DNA of 64,000 nucleotides from assembly GCA_005408345.1 (NCBI GenBank), contig SEMN01000202.1:558001-622000 (forward strand). The letters run 5' to 3'. Below are positions 27,085-39,958 of the stretch, one piece after another; position 1 is the stretch's first letter, and each line of letters begins with the position of its first letter. This stretch comes from Macquaria australasica. Its lineage: Eukaryota; Chordata; Actinopteri; Centrarchiformes; Percichthyidae. The position numbers and the translations under genes were made by a program. Under the pieces are notes generated by a model. The model saw only the letters and a list, made by a program, of their open reading frames with translations. It made no database searches and was not told the DNA's origin.

Positions 27085-27340
27085 CTCAATATTTCCATTA
27101 CTTACGTTCATACCTGCACTACATATTTTGCCTGCTATAACTGCTGCACATGTTCATACTGTATATATCTTAGCATATTCATATCTACCCCTTACTGTTT
27201 TTCTATTTATGACCTCTATACATATGTGCATTACTCCGCACTTTACTGCTTTTTGCACTTCTGGTTAGATGCTAAACTGCCTTTCGTTGTCTCCCTATTT
27301 GTACGTATTTGTGCAACGGCAATAAACAAGTTTTCTCTTA
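27085..27340 (+). repeat. 3' tail of a non-LTR retrotransposon or a derived SINE
   Basis: The stretch has the repeated 'gcactt', 'ctgcac' and 'tattt' wording and the phrase 'tgcacttctggttagatgct', then 'aaactgcctttcgttgtctc' and 'tgtgcaacggcaataaac'. This is the typical 3' untranslated end of a teleost LINE-type element, which usually reads '...ctgcatttcgttgtctctgt...gtgcaatgacaataaag'. No reverse-transcriptase frame precedes it, so the copy is 5'-truncated. The exact family is not assigned. Confidence 0.65.
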
Positions 27341-28097
27341 GAAGCTGGACTCTCCTGTCAGCCTATTGGTAAAAACTGTCTGCCACTTTAAAAAGGAACA
27401 AGAGGAGATGATGTGATTGGCCATCACTGAAGTCCACGCAACTCCGCAAACAATGTTTTCCTCACCAAAATGAACTGTCCACACACACTTGCAGCCCACG
27501 TTTGCTCGCTCCCAGCTGTACCTACAGTAAGTAGAGCCCATGGTCCTTGAGTGCTGTGTTCTGTTGTGTAGACCGTTTTGGAGTCACCCAATGTGCCAGA
27601 GAAAAATCAATATCAATATGGCTCTCGTGATAGTGACCAGTGTTCCGAACAGGTTTCTAATGATAGGACCTTTGCTTTTATCAATGGTAGATCAATGGTA
27701 CATAGGTATGACAGAAAACGCATTGTTTTTAACACCTAATGGGCATCGTGGTGGAATACACTATTCAATCCCAGCATCATTGATCCACTGTGAATTTATA
27801 AAAAGGTTTTCTTTACATCACCAGTTTCCTGTCCATGAACATTTGAGCAGCACACGTCATAAATGGGATAGCAGAGGAATTGCGTGTCGGTGTTTACATG
27901 TGAACATTCATTCACATACATGGACAACCCAGGTAAAGCCTACAGTAAAATCTTTTAAGCGTGGTCTGTCAGGATGATTGAGAGGGTCTGTCGCACTTGA
28001 AGGCAATAGATCACTCAAGAACCCTGCTTTGCATTCAGTAAGAAGAGTCGCTGTGCCTTTAATTGTAAATCCTTCTTGTAAGGCACTTAGAACTGTA

Positions 28098-28168
<71 letters not shown>

Positions 28169-31100
28169 CTGGTGGGATTTTATTTTACCGTCCAGTGGAG
28201 CAGAAATATGGGAGCCAGTTGGAGAGCAATGCTGCTGGGAGACATTTAGAGGAGCTGTGCAGATTCCTCCTGGGGATAATAGGCACTGGGAAGCAGGTGA
28301 TTGCCTGGATAGCCCTAAACTGTACTTTGTTCGTCCCAGTTGAAAGATGCTTTCTTCCTCAGCGACAAGTGCTTGGTAAATAGATGGACAAAAATAAGCT
28401 AAATCTGGGTTGTGTGGTACATATTAAGGGGGACATCGCCACGCATACAAGGCACCAAAAACAATGAGACAAACTCGAACGGTAACCATCTCTTTCTCTG
28501 AATCTATCTGAATCCATCCATCTCTCTTGGTTCAGCTGACAGTAATTTGAGAGTCATCCTGGATTCTTGTTTGTGGTCAAGACCAAAGAGGACACACGTG
28601 TAAGTTTATATACGAAGTAGCGTGAGGCCCTGACTGCTTAATAGTCTAGAGACAGTGAGTGAGAGCAGCTGTGTTGTTTTTTATCCTTTTGACAGAGGGC
28701 TTGACGCTTGTTTTTCGAGACAGTGATTTGAGCTGTCATTGTCAATACACACTCCAGTTGGACAGAAATAGGGAGCACTGTCAGAGTGATTGAGTGGGTT
28801 GTCATAGAGACTCACCTTCTTGACAGGTAGATTTGATTGAAATACTCCAAAATGCAATCAATATTGATTAGTGATTTTCTTTGATAAGCAAATTATTGCT
28901 GATTCAATTTACACAAAGATTTCCACTTAGAGAAAAATGTATGCTTTCAAACACACTATTAGATATCTAATATCTGCATGAAAAATGCTTATGATATTAT
29001 AACCCTCTAAAATTATTTTTTACTACCAGCTAATGATGGAAAAAATTGATTTTTGGAACAATTAATTGGATATTGGTAAGTGGTTCTCACTTGAAGAAGG
29101 ATTTGATTCTTTCTGGTGATGTAGAGGGGCAGGACACATGGCAAAATACACCTTTTAACCATAATAAGAATTTTAGTAACTGGATGATTGCATATATCTC
29201 AACAATGTCGACACAATGGGGATGGTTTTATGTTATAAACAAATAAGGATTACAGCAATTTTTAGAACTTAACACTTAAATGAAGGCTGAGTACTGACTC
29301 AAGATCAACACTCTCTGACTTCTGCTTTGCATTTAGATGACAATCGCTGATGAGAAATGTTTTTTTTTTTTTCTTGGATCAACAATGCCTGTGTGACAGC
29401 TTTAACCAAAACGTTCCTTGTGATGTTGAATCACTCTTCAAGGTTGGACCATACTTCTCCAAAATCCAGTTTGTCTTAAGATGAATATCAAGCTCTCTGC
29501 TGCTGTGTGACTGAAAATAAAAACCAAGAGGCTTGTCTGGAATTTTGAAGTAAAGCTAAAGGACACACTGGATTACTGGCAAACAACGTGATTTTCTATT
29601 CATGAATAATCCCAGATTAGCAGTTTTGATTTGCTGCCAAAACTCATAATAATCTTATTAACCCACCTGGTAGGCTCAAAATATTATGGAAAATTATTAA
29701 CAAAAGCAACATGTAAATCTTTGTTTTGATCAAGCATTTCCCCTCAAAGCAAACTTCCTTTATTTCAAGACACCAATGACATTGTATGTCGAGAGTTTAT
29801 ACAGAAGTAACAAGCAGTGAGATGGCGATCAAACAGTGATCCATTACCTGCAATCAAGACGTGGTGACTGTGTTATTGATTTATCTTTGAGATGTACGGA
29901 TCCACTTACTTATAGTCCAAATACAATGGCAGAGGTGATGGTAGAGCAGACAGTGGTGGACCCTATTTTGAACCTAATTATGATGATTTATTTTCATATT
30001 GTTATTATAAAAGCATACAGAGTTATCTTCAGTCTCTTCAATAACCTTCATGACATGATAAAGTTGTTTGCCAGACACGCTGACCTGATATAATTTTGGG
30101 AACATTTCCACCCGTACCTAAATAACTTTACTGGAATACAACAAAAGTGAGAGACATCTGAGACCTTGACATTACAAAGGAAGGACACGTATTGATAGAA
30201 ACCCACCACACAATGACACGTTCCTTTCCTCTGACTCAATTAAAAAATAAACGTTTTTTGAGGTTGCGACACATTCGTGACCACGATGAGTCTTTGAACG
30301 AAAACCTTCTGAAATGCATTACCAATGTTTTACAAATGATGTCCTGAAAACTCATATAACGAAGCCAAATCCCCTAAAAATATATATTTTTTAAAAGCAG
30401 CCTACTTTTTCATTTGATGTGCATTCCATTTGAGAGATGTGTGGGAAGCTTTTTTCTGTCTGGACAAAACAGAGAAATCACACAGTGAAAATATCCCTGT
30501 ATTTCTTTGTTTTTGGAAACTGCTCACACTGTCTTAACGTGGTGAAAAACTATTTTTCCATTTTTTGTACCACATACAGTACATGGCATTATGTTGCCCC
30601 AAAATGACCTATGACCTATGTATTTATACACATACAACTGAAATATGGGTTGTTGTTTTTTAACAGACCCGGAAACAAGTATACTTGGATATTGTTTTCT
30701 GAAAGTATAGTTATTTACATTTCTCAATTTCTCATAGAATTTAATTGTAATGAGTTCCCTCCAGGAATGTGTTTGTGGTATATTTATGTATTCTACCCAT
30801 ATTGTTTTTGTCCATATTACCAAATGAACTGCGTGTGATCCCGACAAGCACTCTGAAATAAATTGTGTAAAATCCTGTAGACGTGTTGTTTGTTGTGAAG
30901 TGTGTCGCCACAATAATGAAGGCTTTACTGACATATTTGTATCTTTCCTAGCTTTTGTATTTAGGCTGGCAGACTCCAACAAAACATTTAATCAGCAGGT
31001 GTCTGTCCTTGTACTGACATTTATTTTTAACGTTGGATTCAGATAATCCTTGGGATTATCTGATCCTGGTGTAACGACGGTCTCAAAGCTCACAACAAAG

Positions 31101-34073
31101 TAAATCTTACAGATGGAAGGCTGCAGAATAAGTGAGGTTGTTTTTGATTTTGAGGGACTCTGAGTAGCTACAGTTTGCATATTCAGTGTTATTTCTACAT
31201 CTACTATGGCCCTACAGCTAAGACCTAGGCCATGTATCATTCATGACTAGATGTAACACAGTTGGTTTTAAGAATGCAAAATTTAAAAAAATACTCATCA
31301 ATGTTCAATACCAGCACACTGGTTGTTTTGCTCTTTCCTGGAAAGAAAAAGAAAAGTCCTTCTCTTGCAGCAGCCAAATTGAGATTTACAATCTCCTGAC
31401 CAGGGTTATGTTTTTGGGTGAAAACGATAGTCGTTTCTTTTCAGCGTGTCACCGGCTCACATTGGCAATTTGTTGCAACCTTTCACTCATGCCTAGGAAA
31501 TCTCCCCTCAGAAAGCACAGAAGGTGTTTCTCATTTCTGCTGTGCAGAAACCTGCCAAACGGCTTTTGACATGTAAAGAAAAGAATCACATCTCCTAGGT
31601 ACTGACCACAGCCGATCCCCATCTGACACAAGTATTAAACAAATCACAAATACATTGGCCTCTGAAAGTGGACCATGCCAATTTATGTTTTTTTCAATAA
31701 CAGCAATCTTACACTTCAGCCTTGCTACACTTCGTATTGACTGCTGTAATAGTGAGGGGGGAAAACAATTTTCATTTCTTTAGAAATCATGTAATGAAAC
31801 TCAACAAATGCCAAATGACCTTTGTGTTGTGGAGAAATCTATTTCTAAACATGCTGGGTTCTGAAAACCAAATTACTATTAACTATTAACTAAATAGACA
31901 TTATATTAAAATTCCTCCTCTCTTAAAAAAAACCTAGATACACTCCACACAAACCTACTGCTGACATGAAACCATTTAACCATATTAACCAACCTGAAAT
32001 ATTGAACCAGCAACTGCACATCACATCCTTCAACCATGTCCTGAAACAAATGGTGACAGTCATGACAGTGACCAGAGAAACTAAGATTCATTAAGCAAAC
32101 ACAGCTGCCTTTTACTCAAAAAAATATGGAAAACAAACCATGTTCCATTTCATTTTACACCTCATTTAGCAAGCTAAGCAGATAACCCATTACTGCCTGG
32201 TGGCAGAGGACTAGCAGGCATCTGAATCCAAGGCTGCTCGCATGGTGACAGAATTAGCACAGCTAAGTGTTTCACACTCCAAAGGTCAGGAGCTTGCGGT
32301 GATTGAATATTAGCTTGTGTAGCACAAATTAAATCAATTACCTTCGTGCTTCATGAAGGGAGATGAGAATACAGAGAGGCAAGAGAAAGACAAGTAAATC
32401 TGATGGAAAGGGACGTCACTGTGGAAGCTCAGTAGAGCGACTGCTCCAATTCACAAACACAATCGCTCACAGTCCCATTTGTCTGCTGGTCATTTTACCT
32501 TGTCACCACTGCAATGCCACATCCGCAACAATACTGTGTTCTTGCCTCACCTGCATCTGTTGACCCCATTACGCACAAAAACACACACCTTTTCCATAAC
32601 AAGATTTTTAACAAGAGGTTGAAAAGGTTGCATCGTGCTGTGTTTCACATTGCCCTTTTGTTGTGTTAACGAGGCCGTCACATGTCCTCTCCACTCACTG
32701 CCGGTTCTCTGCGGCTCTCTCTGCACGGACTGTTAGCCATCAGCAGAAAAGGCCGTCATGCCTCTCAAATCAGAGCGGTCATTTTTCACTCTCTGGTGCT
32801 GTTGTCTCTCAGTTAAAGCTGGATTCATACTCTTGCATCAAGGTGTTGTGGAGGCTGCACGAGGAGGCCCTGTAGCTCTGCCAAAGGTACTGCTGGAGTT
32901 GACGTGCACCCGTACCTACAGAGATATCACATGGATACCGCTGTGTTTGGTCAGCTTGAGCTGCTTACATCTTCTACTACATGTTTTTGATGCCAGTAGA
33001 GATTGTTGACATTGAAGAAAACAAACCTTCTTCTTTCCAGTAACTAGGCAACTTTATATTTGGTGATCTGGCGAGGCTATTTTCAGTCCAAACCTTCTTC
33101 CTTGCTGTCACTGTCTAATGCGTTGTGAGTGAAAGAATGTAAACATGCTTACTTTGGGTATACAATTAAATCACTGCATGGACTGTTAATGTATGACACA
33201 TCCATCTAGTGCTGCTGTGGTGCTTCAACGTTTTACAGTAAGTCCTAGGCTGAACTATAGATCAATTACTATACCAGAGGCCTCTACAAGTGGGCTGCCA
33301 GGACACCTGGATGGAGGAGCATAAATCCAACTTAAGTAACCCTCTGGTGAGGAAGCAGATTGCAGCCTATTTTATCAGAGTCACCCTCACCTCAGATTGC
33401 CTGTTACAGTCCGTCCTCCCAATCTGCGTGCTCCTCTGCCCTCCTGCTTACGAATACTTCACCGCATAAGTGAATTTTATTTTTGTATACTTTGTATATA
33501 AAATCATCGATTTGAGAGAGTTTGAATGTATTTTAAATGGAAATTATTTAACTTTTGAGTTCTTAATTATGAATATATATTTGCAAGTTACTCTAAATTA
33601 CATACACATATTGAGCATTACTATATCACCTATATGCACTCAAATTTCAAGTACAGTTCTTGGTACTATGTTTATAACCACAACAGCATAACTACATACA
33701 TACTACATAACATACATGCCAAGAAAAAAAAACAGCATTAAATGGAGATGTAGATGTTTATTATGGACGACATTTTCATCCACCAGCAACAGTTGGGTTC
33801 TGCACACTTCACTGGAGAGCCAAATGATCATTTTTATGCTCATACAATGAAACCAGAACATTATAAATTGGTCCGAGCAAAAAAAACAAAATGTAATGTG
33901 ACATGGCGCTCAGTTATAACGATTCCACGCTCTGTCAGTTACACCAGATCCCAGTAAAGCCCTTCCACCAGACTACAGCCAGTCTCTCTTATTACATACT
34001 GTATAGCAGGAGAAACGCTGCCCCACATGAATATGGTGTTGATTCTTGTTTTCGTTCCCTGATTTGTTAAATG
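27341..34073. other. intergenic, no gene supported
   Basis: Contains the (TG)n tract at 28102-28165 and a CNE-like stretch at 32160-32360. A short + strand phrase near 28531-28590 translates to 'SNLRVILDSCL', faintly like the 'NLGVIFDSSL' segment of LINE reverse transcriptases, but is too short to call. The open frame complementary to 30524-30982 has no recognisable domain. Confidence 0.5.
28102..28165 (+). repeat. (TG)n microsatellite, 32 units
   Basis: Uninterrupted TG dinucleotide tract. Confidence 0.98.
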
Positions 34074-34285
34074 TAGAGCTGCAATTAACAATTATTATGG
34101 TCATTATTGATTAATCTACTGATTATTTTCGCAAGTAATTGTTTCACCAATAAAATGTCAGAAAATGGTGAAAAATTAATCATTTCCCACAGCACAAGGA
34201 CATGAATTCAAATGTCTTTTGTCCAACCAACAGTCCAAAGATATTCAGATTACTCTCATATAATGAATGGGATCTATCTCAAGCC
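34074..34285 (+). repeat. dispersed teleost repeat ('agagctgcaattaacaatta' family)
   Basis: Starts 'agagctgcaattaac', continues 'attattgattaatctactga' and 'aaaatgtcagaaaatggtga', and ends with 'ccaaagatattcagattact'. This is a diverged copy of a repeat present in very high copy number in percomorph genomes. No protein is encoded. A possible antisense fragment occurs near 60359-60398. Confidence 0.7.
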
Positions 34286-35075
34286 AGGTGATGTAAATTA
34301 GTTTTAAGCCTATTTAAGTTCTCATAACAGCCACACTGGTAATGCAGCATATGGCAACGTTTCAGTAGTCAGACACATAATAGAGAATTTCAGCAAATGT
34401 TGCACACGTGTAACAAACTGATGCACGCGTTGCAGGTGTCTGACGTTCAGCATGCCAAAGAAGGACTCCTGAAATGTTCATGCATATTTAAAAGTAATAA
34501 TGTCCAGTTGTTCAGTCAGCCTCAACTCATGAACCTGCAATTTGGCCTCTTTGGGGCTCAGTAAATTGATATTCATTTGTTGTTTTAAAAATTTAGATTG
34601 GCGGATATGCTGCAAAGCTAATCGCACCCACCTGTGTAACAGTCTTTCTAAACTGTGAGTAAGTTAATTAAAAGGAAACGTCCATGAAGTGTTACATTAT
34701 TTTGTCTACTCCCTGAATGACTGTAACCACTCAGCTTGGAGTGGTTGCATTCACTCTGCAGAGGAGACGTGCTGCATTTGTTACACAGACAGAGCCATGT
34801 GTGGTATGGAGAGATCGTTGCTTTTTTTAATGGGAGCAACTGGAGGAAGAGTCATCAGGGCAAAACACATCAACAGTGGAATGACGATGTCATTTTGAAA
34901 CACTCTGTTACTAATGCCCAATGTTGCTAAATTGAGATTTTGGGCAATGATCTAAAAATAAACATGGGGAATTACTGAATGAAATGCAAGAAGATGCATT
35001 TTTACTTTTGGTGTAATTAATGACAGTTGCTTTGGCAATGTTGTTGATCCTTCTCCACAGAAAGTAGCTGCTGAA

Positions 35076-35125
35076 AAAGGTCATCTGATGTCACCAGATG
35101 ACAGATCCTGCCCAGTATGACCTTT
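35076..35125. promoter_or_regulatory. nested palindrome with paired nuclear-receptor and E-box motifs
   Basis: AAAGGTCAT (35076-35084) and ATGACCTTT (35117-35125) form a perfect 9-bp inverted repeat. Inside, GTCATCTG (35080-35087) and CAGATGAC (35095-35102) form a second perfect 8-bp inverted repeat. The outer arms carry AGGTCA half-sites and the inner arms CATCTG/CAGATG E-boxes. A function in transcription is inferred only. Confidence 0.35.
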
Positions 35126-35303
35126 CCTCCTCTCCCTGTGATTAGTAAGGGGCCAATTTCCTGCCAAATATAGAAATAAAGAATTTGTCATTTTTCCAAA
35201 TAAGTACATTGGTCACCTATTAATTAAAATACAGTAAAGCTGCCAAATGGTTGCTAAATCTAGAGATGAAAATGCTAAATTAAGTGCAGTGGTCTGTGTG
35301 GAT

Positions 35304-35323
35304 TACACACACACACACACACA
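35304..35323. repeat. (AC)n microsatellite
   Basis: About ten AC units. Confidence 0.95.
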
Positions 35324-35580
35324 AAATATATGTTTCATGTCCTGGTGGCCCACTAGTCCAGTCAGAGACCCATGTCCTCATTTTGTGGTGTAGATATATA
35401 TATATGTGTGTTTGCTGAGCATATTTTCTTTTATGCTCTGAAAAATTTACTTTTTTTTACAGTACTTGCTTTTTATTTGCTTTATTATATACTATATACT
35501 ATCTATGCTTATTTATGCACCAATATACTAAAACAAATTCCTTGTTTGTGAAATCTGATTGATGATTATCAGTTAGGTAA

Positions 35581-35601
35581 AAAAATAAAATAAAATAAAA
35601 T
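35581..35601. repeat. (AAAAT)n microsatellite
   Basis: Four AAAAT units. Confidence 0.95.
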
Positions 35602-36614
35602 AACAGCATATAGCAGACACACAACCTTTCAACAAAGGATTGATTAATCTCACCTTCACCAATTCATATAGCCTTGTTGATAAATGCTTATTTAGACTTT
35701 TCCTGTAGCATCTACTGTAACTGTGTCAATTTTACCATCAAGGTTTTGTACTATATGAGTACACCAGTAGCTGCAATAACATTAGCTTCCGTCGAGTCAG
35801 ACGTGTTGTTTTAATGTCTGAGGGGCTGCATTCAAATATAGACGCCTCCCAGAGAGTGTTTAGGCTGTCAGATGAGCCGCCATGCTGAGCTGCTCCACCA
35901 AAGGAGGTGCTGAGGTGGCCAAATATAGCCCCTCCACAGGAGCTCCATCCTTTCCAGCTTCCTATGATGCTCTTTCAAAGCCAAGGAAGTGCTTCCCATT
36001 TAAATTGCTTTATAATTCCACTTAGAGACTAAGTGTAATATGAAACCTTTTATGGGAGGGGCAAATACTCCATGAGGTTATTAAAGTGAATTTTTATTTT
36101 TAAAAAAAATTTTTTTTTATCATGATTAACTGAAATAAGAAAAAAACTTCTATCACATCAAGCTTGGCTATGATCTTAATGCAGCATCAATAGTAAAATC
36201 AGCAAAATATATTGTAATATGAAGTATAGATTTCACTGGTAAAGATCAGATACTTTTGTCCGTGTTGCTGAAATCTGGCAATGAAATGACAGAACAAGTG
36301 AAACACAGTCCCAGAAAATGTTGATAAGCTGCTAAGTTCAGTCCAACTAAAAAACTGGGTCACTTGACACAAAAAAAAATGCCACTTTTCTCCAGCAAAA
36401 CAATGACAAAAAGATGGCATATAGCGCTGAAATGTATATTTAAATTGAAACGACTAAACAGTTACCTGCACACATACATACACCTGTATAATGTTGGTAA
36501 GTTCAAGACACTTAAGATTTGAAGTGAATTTTAGCAGTTCTGTCTTGAACAGGATGTACACAAATACTCTTCTATCAAGAGTATTTTTATGTGTTATGTT
36601 CATGCTTAACAAAA

Positions 36615-37080
36615 GCCTCATTTCCACTGAATGTTACAGCTCAACTCGACACGCTTTTGGCGCCATGTCCTTTTCTCAATTTCGTTTTCCACTGCAGATA
36701 GTACCCCCTCAATGTAGGCGGGGTTCTTAGCTGATCGTCAGCGACGCCTCGTGAAACGAACTACTATACGAAGCACATAGCGCAACATAGCACTGTTATC
36801 TACTTTTGCATTGGCTTATTAGTTAGCTAGCTCACTCCTCAGGGCTCCATAAAACAGCCGTCGTCCACATGTTGATTTTACACAGGTTTAATAAGTTTCT
36901 AGTGACGATTAGACTCTCTGACCAGTCAGTGGTCTGCACTGTTTTAAAATCACCTTTTAGTATCGGCTCAGCTCACTTTGAAAAAAATTACCAGGTACTT
37001 TCCACAATGAAAAAAAAACGGTTCCAAGCGAGGCGAGTTGAGCCGAGGCGAGTCATACTATGCAGTATAAATGCGGCATA
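36615..37080. mobile_element. MITE with imperfect terminal inverted repeats
   Basis: The left end (gcctcatttccactgaatgt, then 'cagctcaactcg') is an imperfect inverted copy of the right end (cgaggcgagttgagc..., 'cagtataaatgcggc'). The wording 'gagttgagccgaggcgagtc' and 'ggaaaacggttcc' is typical of a common percomorph MITE. It is about 465 bp long with no transposase frame, so it would need enzyme from an autonomous relative. The superfamily is not assigned, and the target duplication is not certain. Confidence 0.65.
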
Positions 37081-39435
37081 AGTAGCTATGCTGCCATGGT
37101 TACATCTCATCAACTTCATAATATAACTTCATATCATTTCTCCTCTCACCTTCAATAGGCAACAAATTGCTTTCATATAAAAATATACTAGTCAGTATCT
37201 GTTTAACAAATTGCCATTATTCTCCTCTGCTTGTTTTGAGGTGTAGTACAGGCCTCCCACGTCTGGAGACTTAACTTTCTCTTTACCTGCGGGGGAAGGA
37301 GAAGTGGAAAGTGTGGATAGTCTTACAGATCTGATTTATCAAGCCATTACCCAGGGTATGTGCTACGGTGGCTTTGCCAAGCAACGCTACTCAATGAAAT
37401 AAATATGCATTAACCCCTGTCTGCATCAGCCCACAACATTTCTCTCATCGTTCATCGCATTCTTGAAGCGCGTGCAAATTGCTCTCAGTCAAAAAGGCAC
37501 AGGGGAGAGCTCTGCTGGAAAACTGGAGAAGGACGAAGTTGGGGTGTCGGTAGTGCAGAGGCATCGTCGAAGAGCGCAAAACACTTGAGCTGTGATAAAA
37601 GCATTAGTGTCTTCAATAGGGTGGAAAAAAATGTGTGCATGTGTGGAAGGCGTGACGCCCATGGATGAGAGAGCAGGAAACACAGGGCTGAATCAGTCAC
37701 AGAGAAGCTGAGTGTCAGAGAGGCGACAAATGAACCGCAACTCAATCTTATTATGTTGACTCATCCAAATTCCATATAGCACGTATAAAATATAGCACCA
37801 CATATTAGAGTTAACCTATCAATCAAGTGCTGGATTTGTGCAATTCTCTACTGACAACCCTCGAAACTTTTTATTTTAAGATAGTGGCCACAGTGGGACT
37901 TGCTGACATGAGTTACTGTACCATGGACTATGTGAACTTTGAGCTCCATGTTCATTCAAACAGAAACAAATGGCATAAATATAGACACTGTGGTATCTGT
38001 TCTTGTATGAGGTTGATGACTGTGAAACCATAACTTTGTTTTTTCCACAGAGCATCGACACATGTCAAGGGGCTTAGTGCTGCTGCTTCGTGTGCATGAG
38101 GGCGAAAAATGTTATGACAGAATCTGCATGATCATGTTCACTGGGATGCAGACATGCACTAAAAAAAGAGGGGGGGGGGGGGGTCTCTCTGGTCGTTTTT
38201 TAAAATAAGTGTTGTAAAAAAGTTTCTGGAAAGTTACATTTTACCATAGATTATTTTTGTGTTCGGCATGTTATGTTTTGAATCAGCATATTTCTGTGCA
38301 TGTGAATTTATTTTCATGTGTCTGTCTGTGTGCGTGCATGTGTGCGGACATACCTCTTGCACGAGCGAGTGTATGTTTAGACTTTTACGGGGCCTAATGA
38401 GAGCCTTGAGTATCTGGGGGAGTGTGGGTGGCAGGATGGTGCTGTTTGTGTCAGCGTGCAGTCACAAGTCTGTGTTGACTTGATGTGTGTTTGAGGTCGA
38501 GCTGTGGAATTCAGACGAGTGGGTGTGCGTGGTCAGCTGTGGTGAAAACGTGGACTTCCCCTCTATGGTTATGGCCAAACTGGGTTGCTCAGAAACCACC
38601 GTGACTGTTCTTGGACGCTGGCCACTGTAAAGGAAAAGTAGAAGAAAAAGCTCTTATAGTACATGAGCAAGTCACTGTTTCCTTTATTTCCTGTGGAGGT
38701 TGCATGGAAGAAGAGATGCAATCATCAAAACTCCATTACACTTAAACGCGACATTATTTCCACATTATATTTGAGGAATAATTTGCGTAAGAAATTATTT
38801 CAGCACCGAGTGGAGAGAAGCTTGTGTGTGTGGTTGTGTGTCAGCGTATGAAATGAAGAGCAAGACAGTGTTTTTAACCTTGGGGGTCAGGAAGTTGCTT
38901 CCACTCCATGACAATAAAACGGTGAGACTGTGACGTACCACCTGACTGATTGCTGGCATTTCCACCCCACACTCAGCAACTCTCCCTGCCGGCTGTCACA
39001 GCTGGCCCTGGGCCTGCAGAACACGGAGGCCTAAATGTCACAGCGCCTTCTTCTCCACAGAGGTGAGACAGCAGGGCACCCTAAGTGCTGGTGTACCCAC
39101 TCAGTATCCAACATTTAATGCTTTTAGAGGAGAGGACGGACGGTGAAATTATATGAATTAAAGCGTTTAAAATGTGGAACTTTGAAAGTCACATACTTCA
39201 TAAAAGCATTTTACCTAAACACGATGACACCAGGTGTAAACAGCTTTTCTTATGTTTCTCATGTTCCTCATATTTTTAATGCCTTTGAAACCCCCCCCCC
39301 ATAGACTTTATAGGCTTGGTAGCCCGGGCCCCCAATACAAAGCTCTGGTTCCCATGGACACAAAGGGAGGGTGCAATATAATGAGTACCTGAAAAGTATG
39401 CAGTCCCAAAACCCAGCAACTCTATGGATTTTTTT
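37081..39435. other. intergenic, no gene supported
   Basis: Holds a G14 homopolymer at 38170-38183 and a C10 homopolymer at 39291-39300, plus GT-rich but not tandem sequence around 38280-38480. No gene is recognisable. Confidence 0.5.
38170..38183 (+). repeat. G14 homopolymer
   Basis: Fourteen consecutive G after an A-rich stretch. The length is prone to sequencing error. Confidence 0.9.
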
Positions 39436-39752
39436 GTTGGTTAGTCACTCTGTTGGTCTGTCGGTGGGTCGTTAGTCTGAAATATAACATTTTTGGCTTT
39501 TAGTAAAATATCTCTACAACTATTGACAATTATGACCAAATACCTGCAAATCAGCCTCAGCTGTACTTTGTGTTTTGCGCTAATTAGCAAATGTTTGCAT
39601 GCTAACATGCTAAACTGAGATGGTGAATGTGGTAAACACTATACCTGCTCAACATCAGCATGTTAGCATTGTTACTGGGAGCATGTTAGCATGCCTATGT
39701 TAGCATTTAGCTCAATTACAGCCTCACAGAGCCTCTAGCATGACTGTACACT
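39436..39752 (+). repeat. second, shorter copy of the 13226-13840 repeat family
   Basis: Shares 'gttggtctgtcggtgggtc', 'gaccaaatacctgcaaatca', 'cagctgtactttgtgttt', 'gctaattagcaaatg', 'catgctaacatgctaaact', 'atcagcatgttagcatt' and 'acagcctcacagagcctcta' in the same order as the longer copy. It lacks the three internal 'gcgccaccatcaggtca' modules. Confidence 0.8.
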
Positions 39753-39789
39753 GTTTCAGTGGTAAATGGGCCGCACTTACAGTATGTAG

Positions 39790-39958
39790 CTATTTTCTAC
39801 CTTAGCAGACAAAGAGCTTCTCAGTTTGCCTCTCATTCACACATTCACTCACTGTTGGCAGCGGATCTGCCGTGCAATTTGGGGTTCAGTGTGTTACTCA
39901 AGGACACGTAGACACGTGGACAGGAGTAGCATCAAACCGCCAACCCTCCTGAGCCACA
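39790..39958 (-). repeat. antisense copy of the SINE-like element of 11056-11890
   Basis: The reverse strand reads 'gtggctcaggagggttggcg', 'tccttgagtaacacactgaa', 'ccccaaattgcacgg' and 'gtgagtgaatgtgtgaatga', the canonical order of this teleost element. It lies less than 40 bp after the preceding repeat and in opposite orientation. Confidence 0.75.

Larger units (their letters stand above)
34286..36614. other. intergenic with palindrome and simple repeats
   Basis: Includes a nested palindrome at 35076-35125, an (AC)n tract at 35304-35323 and an (AAAAT)n tract at 35581-35601. No gene is recognised. Confidence 0.5.

Noticed and set aside
27540..27977. Plus-strand open frame of about 145 codons
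   Set aside because: The translation resembles no protein I know and has no plausible gene context.
28531..28620. Phrase translating to SNLRVILDSCL, like a LINE reverse transcriptase segment
   Set aside because: Eleven residues with no flanking support are too few to call a retrotransposon.
30524..30982. Minus-strand open frame of 152 codons, the longest outside fam20c
   Set aside because: It begins at a TTG, with no ATG until codon 17, shows no recognisable domain, signal peptide or splice context, and lies in AT-rich DNA where such lengths occur by chance.
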